DNA of 64,000 nucleotides from Cristatella mucedo (GCA_009760855.2 WPIO01000046.1:1-64000), one strand, 5' to 3'. Counted from the stretch's first letter, positions 43,994 to 54,048 are shown. A program made the numbers and translations. Notes: generated by a model not told the origin, from the sequence alone.

Positions 43994-44019
43994 GAGCCCG
44001 ATGGCGGTAACCCGGGTTA
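43994..44019 (+). repeat. Left terminal inverted repeat
   Basis: Pairs with 44,801-44,826. Contains the palindromic core AACCCGGGTT. Confidence 0.85.
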
Positions 44020-44120
44020 GCATGGTAACCCGGGTGCGAGCGGACTGCGATAAGTACCTAAATGTTGGTCAAAATTGTATGCAAAAGGCCAACAATGTCG
44101 GGATCGTCGAGTTCTATTCG

Positions 44121-44679
44121 TCAGCAGAAAGACAGCAATTTCGAAAACGATAATTTTAATTGATCAAGTGCGCAGCGGTTGACCAGATCCAGGGCAAGGA
44201 ACCAGGGCTCGATCACGAAAATTGAGCCTATTTTTTTGAGAAATAGCTTAAGATTGATGGCTGATTTGGGACAACCACTGGTGCCATCTTCGGGCGCCAC
44301 ACAGAACGTATACGCACGCCCGGAGCAGCCTTCTGCGCTGATGCTCTTTTTATCTGCCACGAGTCTGCGCCATATGCCGGATGCCGCCGCCAACAGGTCA
44401 ATATCGCCAATATCATCCGGATCTTCGTCCTCACTGTCAGCGATACTACCCAGGCGAGCACTGGCGCAGCGATTTCGGACCTCCTGCATAATCTTTTCAG
44501 ACCAGCGGGGGGGGGGCAATGAAGTTCCCGGGAAATGTTTCCAAGAACTTGCACACCAGTTCCATTGCGTTGTTAAGAACATAATTGCTAACATCTTTTA
44601 TGTCGTCATTAAAGCCAACCATAGCGTGCATCCTTTCATGGAGCTCTTGCGCACAGAGTTCTTCAGATTGCTTCGACAT
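44121..44679 (-). pseudogene. Unrecognised ORF inside the inverted-repeat element
   Basis: Starts at the ATG at 44,679, preceded by an in-frame stop about 27 nt upstream. The first 60 codons (SKQSEELCAQELHERMHAMV, then VSNYVLNNAMELVCKFLETF) run into a C10 tract (44,507-44,516) and stop. A second frame, open from 44,594 to 44,121, continues with SEKIMQEVRNRC, an acidic stretch SIADSEDEDPDDIGDIDLL, WRRLVADKK and a hydrophobic end (IGSIFVIEPWFLALDLV). A one-base slip in the C10 tract would link them into roughly 185 residues, so either the tract length is wrong in the sequence or the gene is frameshifted. No family recognised; it could be a transposase remnant, an accessory protein or captured host sequence. 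Confidence 0.5.
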
Positions 44680-44800
44680 GACTCTGACGGTGCTGCTCCT
44701 GCATCAGGTCAGCGGCGGTTTCAACTTGGAAACGCTCTATTTTTAGAGCAGCTATCCGCAAAATAAAGAATTAATTGCGATTGTACTTGTGGAAATTCGA

Positions 44801-44826
44801 TAACCCGGGTTACCATCATCGGGCTC
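44801..44826 (-). repeat. Right terminal inverted repeat
   Basis: Reverse complement of the left end except two positions. Confidence 0.85.
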
Positions 44827-44956
44827 ATTTACCGAATCAAGTACGACCCGGGCTTCGCGCATAAAGTCAATTAGGGGAATATGAGTACTAATACTAATAT
44901 CAATAACAGGGTCTTACGTGCAATGTCTTTACTGCAAAAGCATTCAAATCTCTATC

Positions 44957-44995
44957 CGACCGACGAGTGACGTTCCGTCCACTCGTCGATCGTTC
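44957..44995. repeat. 39-bp dispersed palindromic repeat, copy 2
   Basis: Identical to 38,659-38,697 over all 39 bp, same orientation; similarity ends sharply on both sides. It lies about 130 bp outside the inverted-repeat DNA element of 43,994-44,826. Confidence 0.92.
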
Positions 44996-45922
44996 TATGG
45001 CTTTACTAGCAGCTGCAAGAGAAGCGACAACCGAGGTTGATGGTGAATCAAGATCAGCCTGTTTACGTTAGCCAACATGCAAAAACACTCAAGAAGACGC
45101 CGAGTGCCATTGAGGTTTTTTGGGACCCCTGATCGCCAGCTTGCACCGAAGCGTGCGCGCGCGCGCGAGCGTGCACGTGCGCACGGAGAGAAATTCACAT
45201 CCACCTGCGATCGGAGAAAGCTGAGAAAGCCGCAGGCGAGCGCCCCACCACGTGACATGTAAACGGTGCGCCGCCCGTTATTAATGCAGGCGGCGACAGA
45301 AGCCGGAAGCGGGTTCCGGAATGTCCGCGTACGCAGTGAGCTCCTGAACGCGATAGAACGTCGACTAAGGTGGCCTTGGCTTTGAGGGAGCAGCGAGCCT
45401 TGCCCTTCCAGCATCCGCCTACTTGAGCTGCTACCGAGAGTCGAGCGGTTTTCGGGAGGACAAGCGGCCAGCGGCTGATGACTTCGCGGGCGAGCGGCGA
45501 ACGAATGCACATGCGGCATTCGACGAGCCATCCGTCAACCTGAACTGCCGTCTGCGATCAAGCGGCTCCACAGCGGACGATGGCTTCTGGGTGCTAGATT
45601 GCGACTGCCAAATTATTCATTGTTCGCCGCTCCTGAATATAGCCTATAGCAGCATGGAACAGATGACGTGATAACCCACGGTTAAGCAGCATAAAAGCCG
45701 AGGTAATGAATAAGTGCAGAGCTCTGTCTTAGCAGTTAAGCTAGCCAAGTTGCACTCCATACAGTGAGCCTTACTATGAACACCATGGTTTGCAGTGGGT
45801 GACTGTAACCCACCGGTGCTGTCAAATAAACCGTTTTACGCCGCGGATATGGATTTGTTAGCGTAAGGTATGTGGGCTCTCCGTAGCTGCCGTATTCTGC
45901 TGCAATCGGCATACTTGCTGTA

Positions 45923-46128
45923 TGTAGATTGGTCATCGTCGCGAACAGCAACAGAACGCCAGCCGACGAGCAACACCACCAGTTTATTTCACTAAACACG
46001 GAGCAGTGGGAAGTGCGACTCTCTTCTCCCCTCTCTCGCTCCGAGTGCCTGCGACTCCCTTGTCACAACAATCACTAATAGCCCATTCCGACCGCATATC
46101 ACATCGAGTGCCACAGCCCACTCGTACA
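45923..46128 (-). mobile_element. LTR related to the gag-only element
   Basis: Minus strand has GTGAAATAAACTGGTGGTGT and TGCTCGTCGGCTGGCG, parallel to GTGCAATAAACCATTGGCGT and TGTTCATCGGCTGGC of the 20.9-kb LTR. Candidate ends are TGTAGATTGG at 45,923 and CGTACA at 46,128. Adjacent 45,736-45,922 may be the start of its internal region (frame from MPIAAEYGSYGEP). No second LTR found, so it is a broken element. Confidence 0.6.
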
Positions 46129-46944
46129 ACGATCAGCGGCACTGCCATCAATTAAACGAAACCACACTTGGGGGGTATTGATGATGCACAAACAAATCGC
46201 CAGCCATGCATTAGGTTCAGTGCTTCACTTGTATTTGTCCCGCGTTGGCTGGGACTAGCCTACTACGAGCGCTTCGTTCACGACCTAGTTCAGTCAGGAC
46301 GTGGAAGCCGCTACACCTCGTTCTTAACACTGCCCAGCCTGATGACGTCGGTCCGAGGGCTATCTCAGATATCGATCTGAAACTCGATTATTTAATTGCA
46401 AAACTCTGCCTCGGCCTTTTCTGAAACGGATTGAGGCCAACTACAAAAATCTTCGAACGCCAAGCTGTGTAATGAAAGTTCCTTTGTTTTGACTAACTTT
46501 TTCATGCCTACCTTTACCTTTACCGTTAGCTACTCCTTGCTTTTCCGATGTCGGCTGTAAACCAAAAGGCGTCAGGGCGGTAGCGGACCTATCGCTTAGA
46601 CGAGAGGTGGAGAATCGTCTAGAACGTTGGCTAGCCTCGTCTTTTAGCCCACCGATAAGGCAAAGTGGGCAAAAGGGTCACGCAGAAGGACAGAGGCCGC
46701 TAGTCTTTCGGGTGCAGCATCGATGTCAAGAGGCTTATGAGGTCTTGAAGCGTATACAAGTTTGGCTAAAGAAATAGAAAGACGGTGATTGGAGAGTGAA
46801 ATTTGCATATGATCAAATGTGAGAAAAGGGGTTAAAATCCAAGTCGAATGTTTACAATCCTGAAAGAGTATTTTTTGTTAAAGGCTCGGCCTTTTAAGAA
46901 ATTTTGTCAGGGCTTTAATGCGGGCCGGGAGGCAAAAGGATTAA
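46129..46944. other. No recognised feature
   Basis: No open frame or repeat of note. Confidence 0.4.
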
Positions 46945-47445
46945 CGTAATGTAATGTATGTAATGTTATGTAATGTACTATGTATCTCCGTCAGTAACTC
47001 CACAAAGTCATAAAGACCATGTGGGTGTTACGCAGGAGAGTTTTGTATAGTGCACTCACAGCCTAAGCGGCTTTCGGTACGCATTCGGTAGCCAACAGAC
47101 TTCGTCTCACGCAACAAAGAGAAAGTGGGAAGCAAAGCTGAGTCAGGAGAGCAGTTGAGGTAGTGAGTAGCATAGAAGTAGCAGTTCAGAACCGCTGAAA
47201 AAGATGTGCCATAGTCAGCAGTTGGAGAGTAGTTGTCGTTGCGTAAGAATTGTGGAAGCGAGTTCCACAGTCTAGGACCTGCAGAGCTAAAGCTTCTGTC
47301 GCCAACTGTCTTTAAGCGGAGGAATGGGACAGCTAATTTATTGTCCACACCGGACCTGAGGGCGCGAACAGGCTGAAACTGATGTAGCAGTTCAGCTAGG
47401 TACGAAGGAGCTAAGCCGTGGCGGGCCTTGTGGGTCAGCGTAAGA
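46945..47445 (-). mobile_element. LINE-B 3' end
   Basis: Begins with the reverse of the (CATTA)n terminus (TAATGTAATGTATGTAATGT), then CTCCGTCAGTAACTCCAC and a minus frame 47,348-47,028 encoding FLRLKTVGDRSFSSAGPRLW, SLPQFLRNDNYSPTADYG and the full family C-terminus. The best preserved LINE-B C-terminus in the window. The frame continues 5' to about 47,440. Confidence 0.9.
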
Positions 47446-47654
47446 ATGTTGACACACTCCCCAGCACCTTATCGTAATGCTGCAGTATTTCCCTGCTGCC
47501 GCCGGTCCAATACATCCCAAGTGGCATCTTCAACAGCTAGCTTAGACGCGTGGAAGCCATTTTCTATTCTACGGACGTGGCCGCATGAACGTACATGGGC
47601 TTGGCGGTCTAGCAGGTGTCTCGCAGTCTAGCGGAAGCTATGCGGTATATTTCT

Positions 47655-47725
47655 CTCTGTCTCTCTCTCTCTATTTTATAGTATACAATATAAGAATATA
47701 TATATATATATGTATATACATATAT
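47655..47725. repeat. CT and TA microsatellites
   Basis: CTCTCTGTCTCTCTCTCTCT then ATTTTATAG and (TA)n. Confidence 0.9.
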
Positions 47726-48030
47726 TAGCATATTTCCCGACGACCATTGCTCTTACAGCCCTAACAGACTGCGAGGACGGCGAATTTCAGCCAGGCAAAA
47801 GAAAATGGCTGACGCCGAGCACAGAAGATGCTCTCTGACGCAGGACTGACGGCTTCCGCACCTACATGCTTTGTCGTGTAGCTGCATATATTCTGGAAAG
47901 TTAGGTAATGAGCAGCAGTGACCAGGCAACCTGACGAGGCTACTAGCGGTAAAGCGCGGATGACCTGCAACAGTAGTCAGTCTTCTTTTCGACCGCTGCC
48001 GGTCTGCTGTACAGATAGTTTCAGTGGGTA

Positions 48031-48383
48031 ATAATAATAATAATAATATTGCACTTGATAAAGCGCCCTCAGAGAACTTAATCTCTTTCTAGGCGCTTTA
48101 CATTTGCTGCAAAGTGATACGCAATAGAATAGTAAGTAAAATCATGCTTGAAAAACAAACAAAATGAATAACATGGTTAGGGGTGACATGCACAGGGTCA
48201 GCATGCAAATGTGGTTAGTGGCAGCATGCACAGTGTCAGCACGCATAAGCACATCGAGGACGAATCACAAGGACCCACTAAATGCTGTCCTAAATAGGTA
48301 TGTTTTTAAGTTTCTTTTAAATGTGGTCAGGTCAGGGGATGTTCTGATGCAGGTCGGGAGGGAGTTCCAGGCTGTGGGAGCAG
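48031..48383 (-). mobile_element. LINE-A 3' end
   Basis: (TAA)n, reverse hairpin, 3' UTR and the last codons (KTYLFRTAFSGSL) up to CCAGGCTGTGGGAGC. Nearly identical to the 55-kb copy, so young. Confidence 0.92.
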
Positions 48384-48560
48384 GTACGGTCATCCGAGGT
48401 GCCTCGTAAGTATGGATGTGGGTGGAACCCAAGGGATCTGTGCGCGGTTCATCTCTTTTCACAGTGCATACTCTCGCTCAAGCGGATATAATTAATCATC
48501 ATGCACTATTTAGGCTTTCATTTTTATGCAAATGGCACGCCACTGTACGATTCCATGATG
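48384..48560 (+). mobile_element. Old LINE reverse transcriptase fragment
   Basis: Plus-strand frame pieces EVPRKYG, LFSQCILSL and LGFHFYANGTPLYDS align with EVPLKYG, LFTVYTLPL and LGFHFYADDTQLY of LINE-A. The YADD box has become YANG, so both catalytic Asp are lost. Weak similarity may continue to about 48,700. Confidence 0.75.
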
Positions 48561-48778
48561 ATTCATTCACGGACGTTGTACTCCCTAGTATACGAAGTAA
48601 CGGAAATTTAAATTCGATACACTGCTCGACGGAGAGCCCGGACAGGTATGTCAGAAGTATTATTACGTGGCAGTTGAAAATTCTCGAAAGACAACCTCAG
48701 GTGCAGATTTTGCACCGCACAGCTGCAGTAGTCTTGCTGCACTGTTAGGAAGACCCGCAAATCGTGAGTTACAGAAGT

Positions 48779-49569
48779 AATAATAATGCTCTCGATAAAG
48801 CGCCCTCAGAGAACTCAATCTCTTTCTAGGCGCTTTACATTTGCTGGAAAGGGAATTGCAATTAGATGGTAAGTAGAATCATGCTTGATAAACAAAAAAA
48901 ATGAATAATATGGTTAGGGGTGACATGCACAGGGTCAGCATGCAAATGTGGTTAGTGGCAGCATGCACAGTGTCAGCACGCATAAGCACATCAAGGACGA
49001 ATCACAGGGACCCACTAAATGCTGTCCTAAATAGGTGTTTTTAAGTTCCTTTTAAATGTGGTCAGGTCAGGAGATGTTCTGACGCAGGTCGGGAGGGAGT
49101 TCCAGGCTTTGGGAGAATACGAACTAAATGCACGGTCTCCAAAGGATTTGAGGTTTGTACGGGCTATTTGTAGACTGTTGGATTCCGAAAAGCGGGTGGT
49201 ACGATGCTTGGCCTGATGGGGGAGTATATCTGAAAGATAGGCTGGAGCCATAGAATGAAGGGACCTAAAAGTGAGCGACAAAACCTTGAAGTCAATCCGT
49301 TGCTTGACTGGTAGCCAGTGCAGGTCGGCGAGAAGTGGAGTAATGTGACAACTGCGACGCTCACGACAGACAAGCCTACCTGCAGAGTTTTGCACCAGCT
49401 GCAATCGCCTGATCGCACATGCCGGTAGGCCAGCGAGCAGTGAGTTGCAGAAGTCGAGACGGGATGTCACGAATGTATGGACCAACTTGGACGTGGTATC
49501 CTTATCTAAACAAGCCCAAATTTTAGCAATGTTATGAAGCTGAAAATAGGCAGATTTGACTGTTTGTTG
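48779..49569 (-). mobile_element. LINE-A copy with probable target duplication
   Basis: 790 bp, flanked by AGAAGT at 48,773-48,778 and 49,570-49,575. Contains the reverse hairpin, 3' UTR, and ORF2 from SAYFQLHNIAKI onward. Confidence 0.9.
49027..49485 (-). pseudogene. LINE-A ORF2 C-terminal part
   Basis: 152 codons, open from LVHTFVTSRLDFCNSLLAG to a truncated C-terminus KRNLKTPI, the same two-base loss seen in the 8.7-kb copy. Otherwise intact, with RRLQLVQNSAGRLVCRERRS at the site where the 8.7-kb copy has stops. Confidence 0.92.
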
Positions 49570-49575
49570 AGAAGT

Positions 49576-50351
49576 GTACCTGCAATGTCCCCTAATACGT
49601 GTGCAAGCTCGGCTGTTGTACCATTATCTAAGCAAGTCAAAGAGCGATTGCTATAAATAAAAAAAACTGATAATCTGGTAGTGACACGTGACTGCCAGCT
49701 CGCTCGTAGTAGCACGTGACTTCCAGCTCGCTCTTAGTGAAGCGTGATGTGACGGCCGTCAGGTCATACGGCGTGCAGCGCTCGGTATTCAGCTGGCTCG
49801 AAAAGAAAATCGCCTGGTTGGCGTAACTTTCAGAGAACATAGTTCGGCAGAAAAACACCGCTGCCCCTCGACCTCAAGCACGGTGAGGTTGTGGCGCGAG
49901 TTTTTGCAAGATCAAATAGAAAGCTCATCTCGGTTGAGCAGAGCTGGCAAGCCGGCCGCGGCGTTTCCGCCTGCCTCGCTCATCGACCGGGAATGTCGGG
50001 TCAGCGTGTCATCCACACGCACGGCTGATTACACGGGCACCTTAGCTGGAATTCGAATCTTTCCGTCGTAGATTCAATGCATTTAGGCTGCTTAGGCTTT
50101 TCGCTCGTCAAACCGACAGGAAGGTTTTTTATTCTCCAACCGAGTGGGCCGTGAATACGCTAGTCATTCAAAGCCTTACAGACTTGGTTTATACAGAGTG
50201 GCATCCGCGTACGTAACAGCTGTCTACAAGAAAGCGGATATAGGGAACGCAGCTGATAGTGTGCATTGTACAACCTATATTTACGCTCTCTAGCAGAGAA
50301 ATAGGCTGTGCTGCGAATTACGTCATCATTCAATGCCCTACGGAAAATGCT
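49576..50351. other. No recognised feature
   Basis: Mixed composition, short frames only. Confidence 0.4.
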
Positions 50352-50687
50352 GCCCTGGTTTAGCTCCGGGGTTAAGGTGCTTACCTTTGACTTTCGAGGT
50401 CGTGGGTTCGAGCCCTACGGCATACGTGAAGCGCCTGTACGTAAGAGATCTCTTAGGGCAACGATTCTCAGCCTGTGGGTCGCGATCCCTTTGGGGGTCG
50501 AACGACCCTTTCGCAGGGACCACCTAAGACCATCGGAAAGCACGCATTTCCACATTTCGCACGCAAAGATTTTATGGTTGGGGGTTGCCACAACATTTGA
50601 AACTGCATTAAAAGGGGTCACGGTAGTAGGAAGGTCGAGAAACACTATCTTAAAGCGTCTAACAAATAAAATATATTTATTTTACAT
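50352..50687 (+). mobile_element. SINE-B interrupted by a hAT element
   Basis: Head GCCCTGGTTTAGCTCCGGGG, B box GGTTCGAGCCC, GAAGCGCCTGTACGTAAGAG and CTCTTAGGG up to 50,458; after the insertion the tail resumes as CGTCTAACAAATAAAATATA. The head is a good tRNA-like sequence. Confidence 0.85.
50459..50647 (+). mobile_element. Non-autonomous hAT element, SPIN/URR1 (Charlie)-like
   Basis: 189 bp. Left end CAACGATTCTCAGCCTGTGG and right end GGTCGAGAAACACTA form an imperfect inverted repeat of the hAT type. The inner sequence (GGGTCGCGATCCCTTTGGGG, GACCATCGGAAAGCACGC, TTTATGGTTGGGGGTTGCCA) closely recalls the SPIN/URR1 group of Charlie-type elements known from tetrapods and some invertebrates. Flanks TCTTAGGG (50,451-50,458) and TCTTAAAG (50,648-50,655) match at 6 of 8, the expected 8-bp hAT duplication. 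No transposase. Confidence 0.85.
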
Positions 50688-50804
50688 TTATGGTATTTTG
50701 TACTGAGGGACGTAAAACTCCGTGTTATATAAGAATGTGAGAAACGACAAAATCAGCGTCTATCAATGTCAAGGCCTTGAAGTGTGACCTTGAGTGTACA
50801 CCTT

Positions 50805-51225
50805 GTGTAGCTTTTAACTTTTAGGCCCTTCATTGCTTTTCTGCAGCATATATATCATAAAAATAATAACCAATCAGGGTCTCTAGCACGGTACTACATG
50901 CTCGTCTGACGGAAGTTCTTTATGTATGCCTCAAACTAACCTTAGATACTTTAAAGCCTGTGCCTAGTGATCGTACACCCCAAAGTTTGGAGCTCAACAG
51001 CGACTGTCCAAGTACGACATATCAGACTTTTCGGCATTATAAAGAAGCTAAAACCTACCTGTTCGCCTTAGCATTTATTCCAAGTGCAGGATCGTCCATT
51101 GTGTGCTCAAGCGTGCTGACATTGTGCATTTCACCACTAGTCAATCGACTTGCTTCATTTCTCGCTTACGGAAAATTCAAAGACAGAGATTAAGTTCTCC
51201 TATGGCGCTATAAAAATGCTTGAAA
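50805..51225 (+). mobile_element. Old LINE 3' end with SINE-B-like tail
   Basis: TTTTAGGCCCTTCATTGC, CTCAAACTAACCTTAGATAC, CCAAAGTTTGGAGCTC and CTGTTCGCCTTAGCATTT follow the LINE-A C-terminal order in diverged form. The 3' end AGAGATTAAGTTCTCCTATG and GCGCTATAAAAATG is closer to the SINE-B tail (6,640-6,670) than to LINE-A. Confidence 0.75.
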
Positions 51226-51730
51226 TTATTTTTATTTTTATGACTTCGCATTTTTCTACCCGATGCACTCCCTCACGGAGGAGCTGTATTCGCAGACGTA
51301 CTGCCCACATCCTTCGAGTCGATCTTAAGTTGTGCCATGTAACTGTGGCTCTACAGGAATCCCCGTCGCACGTAAAAAAACAACCACTTTCAAATTGCTC
51401 ATTACAACGTAGTAAATCATTCGAACAGGGCTTTTCAGCGAGGCTTTTGGCTATGTATTACATGTCAACACCGTTAGACGGGACGCGTGTCAAGTTTGCA
51501 GGCAAAGCAAGCGTTGCGACGCTAACCGAGCTAGTTGGATTTAGGCAGCAATTTTGAAGTCAACCTGTTTCACGGAAATTGCCAAAATTAATTCACTTAT
51601 TTTGAATTTTGTTGGTTCGACAATGCCTCACAGCCGGGATGCGAATATTTGGGTACGTTCACATAGTGATACTGCGCTTCGCACCGAAGTGCTTCTATGG
51701 CTACAACGACGACGTCTCGGCTTTGAGCAG

Positions 51731-52080
51731 AGAATGCCGGATACAAAGCCAAAGATGAGAAACTCTCATTAAAAATCATCGAACAGATGCTAAGCGACAA
51801 TTCACTACCTAGTCCGAACAAGCGAGCGGCTGCTTCGGCTGCTTCTGGTGGCTCGCCTCTCTCTGCTATGAGCAATGGTGTCAATCGCCAGGCGCCGATA
51901 AACCTCTTCGCAGACTTGAAAGTATCCGAAAATGCCAACCAGGCTATTGCAGATAAGCCAGCCTCGACGTTGGGACAATCTCAAGCGCGACTGTGGATCT
52001 CAGAAAGCCAAGATGAAATGCGCGTTATTTACCGTACGTACGGACGTAAATATGATAGCGCAGGGATACCAGGCCAGTGA
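51731..52080 (+). CDS. Candidate host exon, unknown product
   Basis: Open from an AG at 51,729-51,730 region to a TGA at 52,078-52,080: AGYKAKDEKLSLKIIEQMLS, then Ala/Ser-rich, APINLFADLKVSENANQAIA and ARLWISESQDEMRVIYRTYG. The residue mix is protein-like and low in repeats. The first ATG is at 51,787. The minus strand is also open over 51,597-51,938. No family recognised; a terminal exon or a decayed gene is possible. Confidence 0.35.
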
Positions 52081-52751
52081 CCGCAACTGCTTTTATTTCA
52101 AGTAGAGCGAGCTGCCGATGATGACGCGTAAATGGTCATGATGACGCCGAAAGGATGGTTAATAGCCAGAAGTCTGAATAGCAAGTGGCATTGAGCGTCT
52201 TCTTGAGTGCGCTAGCATGCTGGCCTTAGGATGCTACTCGTTTGCTTGCTTGCTCGTCTAAGCAAGACACCGTGCTTGTCATTATCTCTGGGCTACCGTT
52301 ACTCTCTCATCCAGTTGAAAAGAACCCGTACAGAGTTTGGTTCTGTCGGGCGCAATGCAAGCGATCTTTTATCATTATTATTATTATTATTATTACTAAG
52401 TGGTGCTTCGCAACTACGGACTACTTCTCGGTCGCATCAACTTCAATAGCAAGTTTTCCTACATTGTCCCTTGGTTAAAATAAACTCCTTGAGTGGCGGG
52501 GTCTGCCGCTTTATTACATCGTAAATACGAACACGCCCCAGTATATGCCATTCCCAAGCTGTCATCCACCATTTTTTGAATGTCCGCGGCTCGTTAGACG
52601 ATAGGTCTGACTGTTTATTAGATTGGCAATACCGGAAATCGTCGGCTAGACGTCGACCCACGCTCCACAGCTCCCTGCCAATGTCTTGGTTCGAACGCCT
52701 GAACTCGTCGGTCCTGAAGCAAAACACAGCCAGCCAAGAATTATCGAACAT
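52081..52751. other. No recognised feature
   Basis: A (ATT)n tract lies at 52,368-52,396 without a LINE hairpin. Frames around 52,443-52,974 are open on both strands and unrecognised. Confidence 0.35.
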
Positions 52752-52807
52752 AGATCGATGGTCGAAGATCGATGGTCGAAGATCGATGGTCGAAGATCGA
52801 TGGTCGA
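52752..52807. repeat. Four perfect 14-bp tandem repeats
   Basis: Unit AGATCGATGGTCGA four times in a row. Confidence 0.95.
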
Positions 52808-53139
52808 AGAAAGAGAGCGACGCCATCTGCAAGCGCTGTCGGAACATTCGCAGCGAGAGCGACGCTGCGAAGCCTTCGGGGCGAAGTTTTGAGATATTAA
52901 TACTGAGTCGATGCATATTTATTTCATTACAGGGGCTGAAAAGGCTACCAGCTGAGCGTGCCTTCAGCGGCTAAGCTGCTCGTAAATAGATTTCTTGAAC
53001 GTACTATCACTTTTGTTCATTAGTGATCGTATTTGGAGGGTTGGCAGTACCGATAGAGGAACTGGTCACTGTTGTTAGACAGGTCTGGAGAGGCGTGGCC
53101 TTAAAAAACTTTGTATCTCCTACCGCGAACCCAGTTACT

Positions 53140-53330
53140 CTTCTTCAGATGCATTTAGCTCACAACCGAATCACTGCGCGTCGTCTCCTGATTTGACGAT
53201 AGTAAAAAAGAATTTGAGTGGAACAAACCGTTTTGCTCGTCGAATTTCTTCCGTCAGAGTAAAATGCCATTTGTGTGCCTATTTACGACGATGCTGTGCA
53301 TGCCATGACTAGGTATTTTATTTCCTTACC
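53140..53330 (+). mobile_element. Very old LINE 3' fragment
   Basis: Frame pieces SSPDLTIVKKNLS and a following GATGCTGTGCATGCCATGAC correspond to SPDLTTFKRNLK and the LINE-A 3' UTR. Weak. Confidence 0.4.
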
Positions 53331-53984
53331 TATTCATGAGTCGGTCCATGTTACTCGTTAGAAGCCAGGTACGGACGAGCGGCCGTTTGAGATTTCTCTC
53401 TTGTACATTTGCACACTTCTCTGAGCATGATACTGGGTGGTTTTGAATGATTGTCTCAGCATGATACATTTCTTGTCACCAGCTGTTAGCTGTCGCTTCT
53501 CTGTCAGCTTGTTGTAAAGCACCACAATAGAGAATCGGTTTTCTTCAGGCGCCGTAAAAAAGCTCACAATTTTCACTATTCCCATTCTGAGTGCACCTAT
53601 ACGCTTGCTTTTTAAGGTAAACTGGCTTTTTTCCCCTACCGCTGTTTTTCCGTTAAACTCACGGTCGGTCGGTCATTTTGGAATGCTGGCCATCCTCATA
53701 ATAATCAAGCCGCTTAAAGTGATTCGTGAAATAGATCAAATTAATGAGCCTCGTTCAGCCTGTCACTGCAACGCTGATAACATCAGACGCCGTAGCAATT
53801 CTTAACTCGTAAGCCGGATATTGCAGCATTATATCCTCTGAAATCTCCGAGATATCGGAAATCTCCGAAACGCTGCCAAAACTGGACGCCGTGGCCTCAC
53901 AAACTCCGCCTTATGTTAATGCCGGTGCTCGCAGCGACGCGAGCGGCGCGTTTACGTCGCGCGCGGGGGGGGGGGAGCGCGCTG

Positions 53985-54045
53985 TAATAAATAATAATAA
54001 TAATGCACTTGATAAAGCGCCCTCAGAGAACTAAATCTCTTTCTA
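53985..54045 (-). mobile_element. Hairpin-only LINE-A insertion
   Basis: ATAAATAATAATAATAATGC, then the reverse hairpin to AATCTCTTTCTAG, and nothing else: about 60 bp. The plus neighbour is a G11 run at 53,965-53,975. Confidence 0.88.
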
Positions 54046-54048
54046 GCT

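Larger units (their letters stand above)
43994..44826 (-). mobile_element. 833-bp inverted-repeat DNA element with internal ORF
   Basis: Terminal inverted repeats of 26 bp at 43,994-44,019 and 44,801-44,826 agree at 24 of 26 positions (GAGCCCGATG, two differing bases, GGTAACCCGGGTTA). The flanks are ATTT at 43,990-43,993 and 44,827-44,830, consistent with a 4-bp target duplication. A second GGTAACCCGGGT lies inside the left end (44,024-44,035). The interior carries a minus-strand ORF with no transposase signature that I can see. The superfamily is unassigned: 4-bp duplications occur in several cut-and-paste groups, and TTAA-specific or TA-specific groups are excluded by the target. Confidence 0.75.

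Noticed and set aside
47428-47640. Additional LINE or endonuclease gene after LINE-B
   Set aside because: A minus-strand frame vaguely recalls the C-terminus of other LINE groups, but agreement is limited to a few scattered residues.
48031-48560. Twin-primed (5'-inverted) LINE-A insertion
   Set aside because: The inverted RT part is far more decayed than the 3' part, so two separate events are more likely.
51597-51938. Minus-strand ORF opposite the 51.7-kb candidate exon
   Set aside because: No ATG start and less natural composition than the plus frame; treated as its shadow.
52752-52807. CRISPR-like array
   Set aside because: The 14-bp units are directly adjacent with no spacers; a simple minisatellite.
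52900-52974. hAT dimerisation motif (LPAERAFSG)
   Set aside because: Only about nine residues resemble the SERxFS pattern; no supporting transposase sequence or ends nearby.
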